Assembly: GCA_938003955.1 (NCBI GenBank)
Contig: CALKXE010000005.1
Location: forward strand, 45,957-109,956
From: an uncultured Saprospiraceae bacterium
GTDB lineage: Bacteria; Bacteroidota; Bacteroidia; Chitinophagales; Saprospiraceae
Length of the DNA: 64,000 nt
Direction of reading: 5' to 3'
Of this stretch, positions 56,938-64,000 are shown piece after piece. Numbering within the stretch: position 1 is the stretch's first letter; each line of letters begins with the position of its first letter. The position numbers and the translations under genes were made by a program. The notes beneath the pieces are model-generated. The model saw only the letters and a list, made by a program, of their open reading frames with translations. It did no database searches and had not been told where the DNA came from.

Positions 56938-57785
56938 TTGCGTGCAAGTTTAGTTTTGTAGATAACATTAGCAATTAGTCCAGTTATAATCAGAATAAAT
57001 CCAATAACACTGATCCAACCATAAGTTTCGCCAAAGAACGTCATTCCTATCAATATGGTGAACGGTATCTCAATGTATTTCATCGGAGCGACGATATCTG
57101 TTGTTTCCATTTGAGCGGCGATGGTCATGAAGTACTGACCTAGAAAGCCCAAGAAGCCTAATAGTCCGAGCATAATCCAGTCGCTTCCAGTTGGTTGCAC
57201 CCAAGAGTTTAAAGCCCCGATCAATCCAACAACTGTACAAACCATCATGAAATAATTTACGATCACAACAGGATCATCTCGATCTCCAATTTTCCTAATA
57301 ATTACCACTACCAAACCACTCAATGCCCCAGAAATAATAGCGAAGGTCATTCCAAGCATTGATAAAGACGGATCAAATCCTTTGATCAAAACAACGCCTG
57401 CCATGGAGGTCAAAAAGAACAACCATTGCACATGCATTATCTTTTCTCTTAATATCCATAGTGCAAAAAGCGCAGCGAAAATAGGAGACATGTATCGGAA
57501 TGTAACACAAGTGCCCAATGGCATCATCTTGATCGCTAAGAAGTAGAGTAGGAGAGAAGTTGTACCGACAATAGCCCGAGTGACAAGAAGTTTTCTTTCG
57601 TTTCCCCAGATGCTAATTCGCTTTCGCATTATCAAAGGAATCGTTATGAATAGCGTTCCCGCAGCTCTGAAAAATGCAATTTGCCATGCTGAATAATCAT
57701 CAAGAGATTTTACAACAAAGTTCATTGCCGCAAAAGCCATCATACTAAATATCATATACCGAATGGCCTTCCATTTTACGCCCAT
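56934..57785 (-). CDS. EamA/DMT-family transporter
   Basis: A 283-residue integral membrane protein with ten helices in two EamA repeats. Typical segments are ADYSAWQIAFFRAAGTLF-like in repeat 1, VTFRYMSPIFAALFALWILREK (family signature), and MKYIEIPFTILIGMTFFGE in repeat 2. It exports metabolites or amino acids by family; substrate unknown. Its stop overlaps the start of the methyltransferase, so the two are coupled. Confidence 0.9.
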   Translation of the reverse strand: MGVKWKAIRYMIFSMMAFAAMNFVVKSLDDYSAWQIAFFRAAGTLFITIPLIMRKRISIWGNERKLLVTRAIVGTTSLLLYFLAIKMMPLGTCVTFRYMSPIFAALFALWILREKIMHVQWLFFLTSMAGVVLIKGFDPSLSMLGMTFAIISGALSGLVVVIIRKIGDRDDPVVIVNYFMMVCTVVGLIGALNSWVQPTGSDWIMLGLLGFLGFLGQYFMTIAAQMETTDIVAPMKYIEIPFTILIGMTFFGETYGWISVIGFILIITGLIANVIYKTKLARN

Positions 57786-57927
57786 CGTATTATTTTTAAG
57801 CCATGATAAATGACATAAAGTTATTATTCCATGTCAGTGTCATAATCCATGTCAACATTATAAAGCAGTTCTGCAATTAAAGCAATTTCGCGATTGTGCG
57901 AAAAAAGCGATTCAGCGATTTTATCAC

Positions 57928-59226
57928 TTACTTTCCAGCCGACATCATGTAATCTATTGCCAGATGGCACATCGCTTTTACGCCTACGATCATACCTGAT
58001 TCATCTATCAAAAAGTCAGGAGTATGGTGCGGGAAAGCTTCATCGCTGCCAGGAGTTTTACCTCCCACAAAATAATATAGACTCGGTACTTCCTTTGCGA
58101 AGAAAGAGAAATCCTCTGCACCCGTACTTGCAGGAGTTACGAATACATTATCTTCTCCTGCGGAATCAAAAAGAGACTGAAGCATCTTACGTGTTAATTC
58201 CGGGTTATTATAAGTCACAGGATATCCGATTTGGATGTCAACTTCTGCAACTGCTCCTTGTGCTTCCGCTATTAAAGTAGCTGTTTTTCTTATTTTATCA
58301 TGGATGATCTCTTGCATATCAGTATTTAAAGTTCTAATAGTACCGATCATTTCTACTTCTTCTGGTATAATATTATTACGTACACCACCTGAAATCACAC
58401 CAACAGTAATTACTGCGGCTTCTTTAGTTAATTCTGTTTGACGACTTACGATTGTCTGCAGTCCCATTATGATTTGAGCGGATGTTACAATAGGGTCAAC
58501 TCCTCCCCATGGTCTCGATCCATGTGTTTGTTTACCTTTTACTTTAATGGTGAATCTATCAGATGCAGCCATAATGCCGCCTACTTTATATCTGATTTTA
58601 CCAGCCTCTAATCCACTACTTATGTGTTGGCCGAAGAATACGTCGATTCCGTATGTATCGATGATTCCTTCTTTAATCATAAGTTTCGCTCCGCCTTCTT
58701 CCCCCGGAGGAGCACCTTCTTCAGCTGGTTGGAATACAAATACAAACTTTCCTGTAAGTTCCGATTTCATAGAGGTCAATATCTTTGCTGCACCAAGTAG
58801 CATAGCTATATGAGTATCATGACCACATGCATGCATGACACCTACATCATTACCTAAGTAAGTCGTTTTTTTAGTTGATTTGAAAGTGAGATCTGCTCTT
58901 TCTACTACAGGTAGAGCATCTATGTCCGCACGCATAGCGATTGTCGGTCCAGGTTTGCCAGTATCTAATACACCTATGACGCCAGTCTTAGCGATACCCG
59001 TATCTACTTTAAGACCCATGGCATTCAATTCTTTTGCTATTCGTTTTGCCGTTTCGAATTCCCTGTTGGATAGTTCAGGGTTTTCGTGAAAATGCCTTCG
59101 CCACTCTATGACTTGTTTTTCTAATGCTATTGCTTTTGTGTCAGCTTTATCATTAAGAGATTGAGCATTGCTTTCTTGTATGAAAACGATCGAGAATAAA
59201 ATTAACAGGGAGAATATATTTTTCAT
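57928..59226 (-). CDS. Exported M20-family amidohydrolase
   Basis: A 432-residue zinc peptidase/amidohydrolase. The signal peptide is about 1-21 (SNAQ). Metal ligands are in MHACGHDTHIAMLLGAA and QPAEEGAPPGEEGGAKLM. The dimerisation domain lies at about 210-320 (HGSRPWGGVDPI), and VTPASTGAEDFSFFAKEVP is near the end. Family members hydrolyse N-acyl or hippuryl amino acids. The signal peptide makes it periplasmic or exported. Single gene, substrate not assignable. Confidence 0.93.
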   Translation of the reverse strand: MKNIFSLLILFSIVFIQESNAQSLNDKADTKAIALEKQVIEWRRHFHENPELSNREFETAKRIAKELNAMGLKVDTGIAKTGVIGVLDTGKPGPTIAMRADIDALPVVERADLTFKSTKKTTYLGNDVGVMHACGHDTHIAMLLGAAKILTSMKSELTGKFVFVFQPAEEGAPPGEEGGAKLMIKEGIIDTYGIDVFFGQHISSGLEAGKIRYKVGGIMAASDRFTIKVKGKQTHGSRPWGGVDPIVTSAQIIMGLQTIVSRQTELTKEAAVITVGVISGGVRNNIIPEEVEMIGTIRTLNTDMQEIIHDKIRKTATLIAEAQGAVAEVDIQIGYPVTYNNPELTRKMLQSLFDSAGEDNVFVTPASTGAEDFSFFAKEVPSLYYFVGGKTPGSDEAFPHHTPDFLIDESGMIVGVKAMCHLAIDYMMSAGK

Positions 59227-59329
59227 AATGTGGGTTTTAGATTCTGTGAATATAGATAATATTTGATATCAATATTAGATGTCTATCATATTATTGTATT
59301 TTGCAACTACTAATTTATAGTTTATAGTT

Positions 59330-59680
59330 ATGGCGTACGATAGCTACCAAGAAGAGCGAATAGATAGAATACTAACAGAAAATAATGTAGATTTTCTATC
59401 AAAAAAGATGATGGGAGGTCTCTGCTATATGAGTGATGGTAAAATGCTCTGTGGATTAGTAAAAGATCAATTGATGGCGCGAATTGGGCTAGATGCATAT
59501 GATGAAGCATTGCGAAGAGACAATGTTAGTGAAATGAATTTTACTGGCAGAGCTATGAAAGGATATGTATTTGTAGATGGAGCCGGAATGGACTTGGATG
59601 ATGATCTAGAATATTGGATCATGAAGTGTGTAGCATTTAACCCATTTGCAAAAGCAAGCAAGAAGAAAAAGAATAAATGA
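59330..59680 (+). CDS. TfoX N-terminal-domain protein
   Basis: A 116-residue protein matching the TfoX/Sxy N-terminal domain: KKMMGGLCYMSDGKMLCGLV, LMARIGLDAYDEAL, EMNFTGRAMKGYVFVD, and a basic tail ASKKKKNK. It is only the N-terminal half of TfoX, as in many Bacteroidota, so a role in competence regulation is not implied. It overlaps the GNAT gene by 4 nt (ATGA), suggesting coupling. Confidence 0.85.
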   Translation: MAYDSYQEERIDRILTENNVDFLSKKMMGGLCYMSDGKMLCGLVKDQLMARIGLDAYDEALRRDNVSEMNFTGRAMKGYVFVDGAGMDLDDDLEYWIMKCVAFNPFAKASKKKKNK

Positions 59681-60186
59681 TGACTACTGAGAGATTATAC
59701 TTAACACCAATGTCACTTGAAGATGCTCCGTTTGTATTAGAGTTGCTCAATACTAAAGAATGGATAGTAAATATTGGTCAGCGAAATGTACATTCAATCT
59801 CGGATGCTAAGCGATATATACAAGAAAAGATGATTCTCCATTATGAAAAGAATGGATATGGGAATTTTCTAATGACAAGAATTGAGGATGGAGCTAAGTT
59901 AGGTTGTGTATCGCTTTACAATAGGGATGATGTAGATGGAGTAGATATTGGATTTGCTATGTTGCCTCAGTATGTGAGACAAGGATATGCATATGAAGGA
60001 TCTAAAGCGATTATGGAAAGTGCTAAGAGTCAGTTTGGTCTTACCTCTGTTTGTGCATTTACCTCAAAGGATAATATTGCCTCTCAAAAACTGATAGAAA
60101 GGCTTGGGTTGAGATTTGAAAAAACGATATTGTTTGGTGAGGATAAAGAAGAGCTACTCTACTACACATTGATTTTTCCAGCTTAA
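59677..60186 (+). CDS. GNAT acetyltransferase (RimJ/RimL-like)
   Basis: A 169-residue acetyltransferase: TTERLYLTPMSLEDAPFVLE opens it, WIVNIGQRNVHSISDAKRYI follows, and MLPQYVRQGYAYEGSKAIM holds the acetyl-CoA loop (Q-G-A). CAFTSKDNIASQKLIERLG is the classical motif near the end. RimJ/RimL relatives acetylate ribosomal or other protein termini, but many act on small molecules. It overlaps the TfoX-N gene by 4 nt. Confidence 0.92.
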   Translation: MMTTERLYLTPMSLEDAPFVLELLNTKEWIVNIGQRNVHSISDAKRYIQEKMILHYEKNGYGNFLMTRIEDGAKLGCVSLYNRDDVDGVDIGFAMLPQYVRQGYAYEGSKAIMESAKSQFGLTSVCAFTSKDNIASQKLIERLGLRFEKTILFGEDKEELLYYTLIFPA

Positions 60187-60306
60187 AATTTTAATACAAT
60201 AGTCTCAGATAAACATATATTTACGCCACATACATAACTACGTTTATTTTTCATGAACTTAATTATGTTGAGAAATAAAATCAAATTCACTAGATTATAC
60301 ATTTCT

Positions 60307-61881
60307 ATGAAATTATCCAAAAAGTTATTTTTTGTTTTCTTTTGTTTTGCTCTTTTAAATCTGATTGGATTAGATACAGCCTATTGCCAAGGTAAAGTGA
60401 AACTTGAACGCGTGCGGCTTGCAGATGTTAATTATTGTAACAGTGGTGAATATGATCTTGTATTTAGTGATTATTTTGACAGCCTTAATGTAAATACTAA
60501 CAAATGGTATACTTATGTGCCACCTTGGGGAAGTAAGTCCTTAGATAATTGTGTAGACTGCAGAACTGGAAATACAAAAACGAAGCAGATATACAAGGAT
60601 GAAAATGTAGTCCAAAGAGATGGGATTTGCAATTTAACAGTAAAGGATGAAACAACGAAGTGGCTTTCAGCTACAACTGATTATTCTAGTGGTTACTTGT
60701 ATTCCAAAGCAAAATTCAGATTTGGAAGAGTTGAAATGACATGTAAATTACCCGCTGCTGAAGGTTTATATCCTTCTTTTTGGATGTTTGCAGGTTCTGG
60801 AGATGGCACAAAGAACACAGATGAGATTGATATTTTTGAGTTTTGTACGGCGTCTTCAAATGTGATACTTTCTAATATCCACGGATGTTATGACAAGTAC
60901 GGTAATCCTACTCCTGAATGTAACGAACAGAAGAGGCATGATTTAGGCTTTGATTATACAGCCAACTGGTTTACTATTGGTGTTGATTGGAGCCCGTATG
61001 AGGTGAAATGGTACATTGATATATTAGATGGCTCAGGACCTAAGGTAGTTAGGACTTTTCCTAAGTACTATACTTTGGATATGGAACCAGTAACTTCATG
61101 TGATATATCTGCTGGAGAATATTTAGAGAATCCTATTTTTCCCGATATACCTATGCATATTCGAGCAAACCTCAGAGTGAAACCGTGTAATGGTTCCACA
61201 TTTGTTGAAGAGAGTAAGTTTCCTCAAAACTTTGAGATTAGAGAGATAACTGTGCATCAAACCAAACCTTGTAGCCAAACAGAGCAACTCATTGAACTAG
61301 ATTTATTTGAAGATACAGAATGGAATGAAGACCAATATCTTTCGAATCTAACATTGGCAAATAATGTGACCTTGACAATCAATAATGCGACAGTTTCTTT
61401 TGCCTCTATGGGGCAATTAAAGATGCGGAATGGATCGAGGTTGATACTTAATGGGTCTACACTTACTTCCTGTGATCCAAGTGTAAAGTGGCAAGGGGTA
61501 AATACGTCCCAAAACTTAAGTACTATAATCGAGATGAATAATGGTAGTATCGTCGAGAATGCAATTGTAGGGATACATTTGCAAGATATAACATGGGGCG
61601 TAGAAAAGGACCTTATGAGTACATTGATAATGGACAGCTCAAGGGTTAGAAATTGTGATACTGGGATTAAGATTGATTTTGGGAATACAACTTCTAAAAT
61701 TAGTAATGGTTCGGTAATTGAAGATTGTAGAATTGGAGTCCAACTAAATCGAAGCAATGGTCTTATTATAAATAATACTGATTTTGTAAGCAATGACGAA
61801 TGGATCAAGTCTATAGATTCTAATTGTGATTATAGGATGTCAAAAAAAGTGCTTGATCGTTTTCTTTACGTTCGTTTTTAG
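60307..61881 (+). CDS. Secreted GH16-type glucanase-like protein with beta-helix-like C-terminus
   Basis: A 524-residue exported protein from the ATG at 60307 (MKLSKKLFFVFFCF..., cleaved near YCQ). The GH16 jelly roll (about 45-310) has the catalytic motif EIDIFE at 173-178 and FRFGRVEMTCKLP ahead of it. A region of repeating Asn/Ser-rich rungs follows (about 330-510, LANNVTLTINNATV, GRMKMRNGSRLIL-type), suggesting a beta-helix. It ends SKKVLDRFLYVRF without a T9SS domain, unlike the other secreted enzymes here. Laminarin- or agar-type glycan hydrolysis is likely. An upstream ATG at 60253 would prepend 18 residues. Confidence 0.85.
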   Translation: MKLSKKLFFVFFCFALLNLIGLDTAYCQGKVKLERVRLADVNYCNSGEYDLVFSDYFDSLNVNTNKWYTYVPPWGSKSLDNCVDCRTGNTKTKQIYKDENVVQRDGICNLTVKDETTKWLSATTDYSSGYLYSKAKFRFGRVEMTCKLPAAEGLYPSFWMFAGSGDGTKNTDEIDIFEFCTASSNVILSNIHGCYDKYGNPTPECNEQKRHDLGFDYTANWFTIGVDWSPYEVKWYIDILDGSGPKVVRTFPKYYTLDMEPVTSCDISAGEYLENPIFPDIPMHIRANLRVKPCNGSTFVEESKFPQNFEIREITVHQTKPCSQTEQLIELDLFEDTEWNEDQYLSNLTLANNVTLTINNATVSFASMGQLKMRNGSRLILNGSTLTSCDPSVKWQGVNTSQNLSTIIEMNNGSIVENAIVGIHLQDITWGVEKDLMSTLIMDSSRVRNCDTGIKIDFGNTTSKISNGSVIEDCRIGVQLNRSNGLIINNTDFVSNDEWIKSIDSNCDYRMSKKVLDRFLYVRF

Positions 61882-62092
61882 CCATTTATTAATTGTATAA
61901 TTACGAAGGTTTTGGTTGTAAAACGGTAGTTGTATATTGCAGAGAATTTTATACTAGTATGCATTATAGTGGAAGGTATGAGCATATTCACTTTAGCTCT
62001 GAATAATTGACCTTATTTTTGGTTTTTGTACTGTTTTAAAGGGCTTCTTAACATAAGATAATCTATTTTATGTGAATCTCTTTTTTTCCGCC

Positions 62093-62122
62093 TTGCCAAT
62101 GCCACCGAATCTTCTATCTTTG
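62093..62122 (+). promoter_or_regulatory. Promoter of ffh
   Basis: TTG (62093-62095) as the -33 element, 19-bp spacer, and TATCTTTG (62115-62122) as an exact TAnnTTTG -7 box. Transcription should begin near 62128, about 33 nt before the ATG. Confidence 0.65.
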
Positions 62123-62160
62123 CAATCCGGTTTTAAATAGAATAGAAATCAAGAAATACC

Positions 62161-63495
62161 ATGTTTGATAATTTAAGTGAAAAATTAGAAGGAGCCTTTA
62201 AGAATCTAAAAGGTGAAGGTAAGTTAACGGAGATCAATATAGCACAGTCTATCAAGGAGATTCGACGTGCACTTGTAGGTGCAGATGTAAACTACAAGAT
62301 CGCCAAAGAGTTTACGGATAAGATCAAGGAGAAGGCATTAGGCTCAGATAATGTACTCAATGCGATCAAGCCGGGTGAACTCATGGTGAAGATCGTGATG
62401 GATGAAATGGTAGAATTGATGGGTGGCCAAGCGGTTGGTATCAATATCAAAGCCAATCCAGGTATCATCTTGATTGCAGGTCTCCAAGGATCGGGTAAAA
62501 CGACCTTCACTGGTAAGATTGCTAAATATCTAAAAGAAAAGAAAGGCAAAAGACCATTGGTTGTGGCCTGTGATGTCTATCGTCCAGCAGCCATCAATCA
62601 GTTGACCGTAGTTGCTGAACAGGTTGGAGTTGCTATTTATAAAGAAGAAGAAAATAAAAGTCCTGTTTCTATTGCTCAGAATGCAATAGCATTCGCCAAG
62701 GCCAATAGTCATGATGTAGTAATCGTGGATACGGCGGGTCGTCTTGCAGTTGATGATGAGATGATGGACGAGATCGAAGAGATCAATAATGCGATCAATC
62801 CTACAGAAACACTGTTCGTAGTAGATGCTATGACTGGTCAAGATGCGGTGAATACAGCAAAGGCCTTCAATGAGCGTATCGATTATGATGGGGTAGTATT
62901 GACGAAGTTAGATGGTGATACTAGAGGTGGAGCTGCATTGACAGTTAAGTATACTGTTGGTAAGCCGATCAAATTTATATCTGATGGAGAGAAAATGGAT
63001 AAGATTGACATCTTCCACCCAGAGCGTATGGCTCAGAGAATATTGGGAATGGGAGATATCGTTTCTTTCGTAGAGAAGGCTCAAGAACAGTTTGACGAGA
63101 AAGAAGCAAAGAGATTAGAGAAGAAGATCAGAAAAAATAAGTTTGACTTCAATGATTTCTTAGGACAGCTTAATCAAATCAGAAAAATGGGTGATATCAA
63201 ATCACTAATGAATATGATCCCTGGAATGAGCAAAATGACTAAGAATCTCGATATTGATGATAGCGCATTCGGTAAAGTAGAAGCAATTATATTCTCAATG
63301 ACCAAAGATGAGAGAGCTAAGCCTGAGATACTCAACATGAGTAGAAAGAAAAGAATCGCTAAAGGTTCGGGAAAGAATATTCATGAAATTAATATGTTTA
63401 TCAAGCAATTCGATCAGATGCGTAAGATGATGCACCAGATGAGTAAAGGTAAAGGAATGGGCAGTATGATGGGCGGAGGTTCAGGAAGAAGATAA
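62161..63495 (+). CDS. ffh: Signal recognition particle protein Ffh (SRP54)
   Basis: A 444-residue Ffh. N domain (1-85), then the G domain with P-loop GLQGSGKTT at 107-115, DTAGRL, TKLDGDTRGG and closing GMGDIVSF. The M domain (about 300-444) is Met-rich (MMHQMSKGKGMGSMMGG) and binds 4.5S RNA and signal peptides. With FtsY it targets nascent membrane proteins. Normal length and motif set. It has its own promoter and a strong terminator. Confidence 0.97.
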   Translation: MFDNLSEKLEGAFKNLKGEGKLTEINIAQSIKEIRRALVGADVNYKIAKEFTDKIKEKALGSDNVLNAIKPGELMVKIVMDEMVELMGGQAVGINIKANPGIILIAGLQGSGKTTFTGKIAKYLKEKKGKRPLVVACDVYRPAAINQLTVVAEQVGVAIYKEEENKSPVSIAQNAIAFAKANSHDVVIVDTAGRLAVDDEMMDEIEEINNAINPTETLFVVDAMTGQDAVNTAKAFNERIDYDGVVLTKLDGDTRGGAALTVKYTVGKPIKFISDGEKMDKIDIFHPERMAQRILGMGDIVSFVEKAQEQFDEKEAKRLEKKIRKNKFDFNDFLGQLNQIRKMGDIKSLMNMIPGMSKMTKNLDIDDSAFGKVEAIIFSMTKDERAKPEILNMSRKKRIAKGSGKNIHEINMFIKQFDQMRKMMHQMSKGKGMGSMMGGGSGRR

Positions 63496-63523
63496 GAGTA
63501 GCTTTAATTCTGATATAATATAT

Positions 63524-63560
63524 AATCCCACTTTTAGCTGAAGCTGAAAGTGGGATTTTT
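63524..63560 (+). terminator. Intrinsic terminator of ffh
   Basis: AATCCCACTTT/AAAGTGGGATT arms with an inner AGCTGAAGCT hairpin, followed by TTTTT. It lies 28 bp past the stop codon. Confidence 0.9.
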
Positions 63561-63576
63561 CATACATGAGTGTCTG

Positions 63577-63676
63577 TACACCTATCAGGTGTCTGACACT
63601 TTTTTGTTATTGCGCAGATTTTACTTTTTGTACTTAGGACAAATAAGTGTCAGACATTCTTTGAGATGTCAGACAT
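63577..63676. repeat. REP-like TGTCTGACA inverted repeats
   Basis: ACACCTATCAGGTGT (63578-63592) and GTGTCTGACACTT (63589-63601) face AAGTGTCAGACA (63645-63656), with a further GATGTCAGACATT at about 63665. The long-range arms match at 12 of 13 bases. Similar GTGTCTGACACC palindromes occur as dispersed intergenic repeats in many bacteria, some linked to REP-associated transposases. I see no transposase here. Confidence 0.65.
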
Positions 63677-63690
63677 TATTGGTGCCATTT

Positions 63691-63734
63691 TGAATAAAAA
63701 GATCCCACTCCTGAATTAATCAGAAGTGGGATTC
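63691..63734 (-). terminator. Intrinsic terminator of the downstream T9SS gene
   Basis: GATCCCACTCCTGA (63701-63714) and TCAGAAGTGGGATTC (63720-63734) pair almost fully. On the minus strand they are followed by TTTTTATTCA. It serves the gene ending at 63761. Confidence 0.8.
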
Positions 63735-63760
63735 AATTTGTAGTGGGTTCTATATTTTAT

Positions 63761-64000
63761 TTATATTTTGATAAATCTCCTTGTTGCCTGACCTTTAGTT
63801 GTGGTAACGTTTAAGTTATATACTCCAGCGTTTAGGTTACTAATATCAATCGGTTGATTAGATACTAATTTAGACATTATAACTTGACCATTCGCATTGA
63901 TTATTTTGATGTTTGCAGTTTCTTCGAAGGCAATGTTCAATACATCATATGCAGGATTTGGGAATACTTTCAAATCTGTGAACGATTCATCTTCTGTAGC
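63761..64000 (-). CDS. C-terminal end of a T9SS-exported protein (5-prime end outside window)
   Basis: The visible 79 codons read ATEDESFTDLKVFPNPAYDV and continue to ATRRFIKI. This is a canonical T9SS type A sorting domain and its linker. The frame is open to the window edge, so the functional domain lies outside. Residues before KVFPNP are acidic linker, showing that the Met-like start within the frame is not real. Confidence 0.85.
   Translation of the reverse strand, partial: ATEDESFTDLKVFPNPAYDVLNIAFEETANIKIINANGQVIMSKLVSNQPIDISNLNAGVYNLNVTTTKGQATRRFIKI

Overview
This window is chromosomal DNA of a Bacteroidota bacterium, most likely of the Saprospiria/Chitinophagia side of the phylum. 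The evidence is low G+C, several secreted proteins ending in a type IX secretion (T9SS type A) sorting domain, and lipoprotein signals of the Bacteroidota kind. Promoters show the Bacteroidota -7 box TAnnTTTG. The gene content also fits: sufBC, the parA-parB-DUF5683 block, a monomeric isocitrate dehydrogenase, and a kynurenine route to NAD. No rRNA, tRNA or CRISPR array was recognised.

Layout. 1-1759: start of sufC and complete sufB (minus), separated by a heptamer tandem repeat. 2007-6168: a TesA-like lipoprotein esterase divergent from a YbbA/YbbP-type ABC exporter, an arrangement also known in proteobacteria. 6235-8251: terminator, a T9SS protein, and a gene-poor stretch holding a decayed IS200 transposase fragment, a 32-bp AT palindrome and two terminator-like hairpins. 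8252-17692: an apparently single eight-gene operon. It encodes a small exported protein, HMG-CoA reductase, a UbiA prenyltransferase, a rifampicin-phosphotransferase-like ATP-grasp/His-domain enzyme, a BtaA-like DUF3419 aminocarboxypropyl transferase, a phytol/dolichol-kinase-like CTP enzyme, a GNAT and an OleC-like acyl-adenylating ligase. I read it as a possibly undescribed isoprenoid/lipid biosynthesis cluster. Two closely similar 29-bp hairpin elements in the same orientation flank it.

17986-24849: FKBP isomerase, SDR, flotillin-NfeD pair, a J-domain/KTSC fusion, DUF3010, an unlisted 56-residue membrane protein and an MscS channel. 25132-27789: kynU and kynurenine 3-monooxygenase. 27917-30443: hydrolase, OmpA-like lipoprotein, FMN reductase. 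30648-33089: parA, parB and DUF5683. 33085-33663: a GIY-YIG nuclease gene bracketed on both sides by REP-like hairpins that keep a 12-nt loop while their stems differ but stay paired. This is a candidate mobile-repeat system. 33664-35614: SMP-30-like and TIM-barrel lipoproteins.

35618-42547: secreted and surface proteins (GH13 amylase, sulfatase, EEP-fold phosphatase/nuclease, beta-helix lipoprotein). 42892-47524: TPR protein, a thioredoxin-fold lipoprotein that lost CxxC, and ftsK. 47946-51170: a 1074-residue T9SS protein built of 20 Cys-containing repeats, downstream of a 27-bp tandem repeat array. 51385-55498: isocitrate dehydrogenase and pgi. 55560-55790: a dead antitoxin gene with two in-frame stops. 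55840-60186: rRNA methyltransferase, EamA transporter, M20 amidohydrolase, TfoX-N protein and GNAT. 60307-63495: GH16 glucanase-like protein and ffh, followed by REP-like inverted repeats and the 3-prime end of another T9SS protein.

The housekeeping blocks look ordinary. The parts most worth a second look are the 8.2-17.9 kb operon with its flanks and the GIY-YIG/REP unit at 33.1-33.7 kb.
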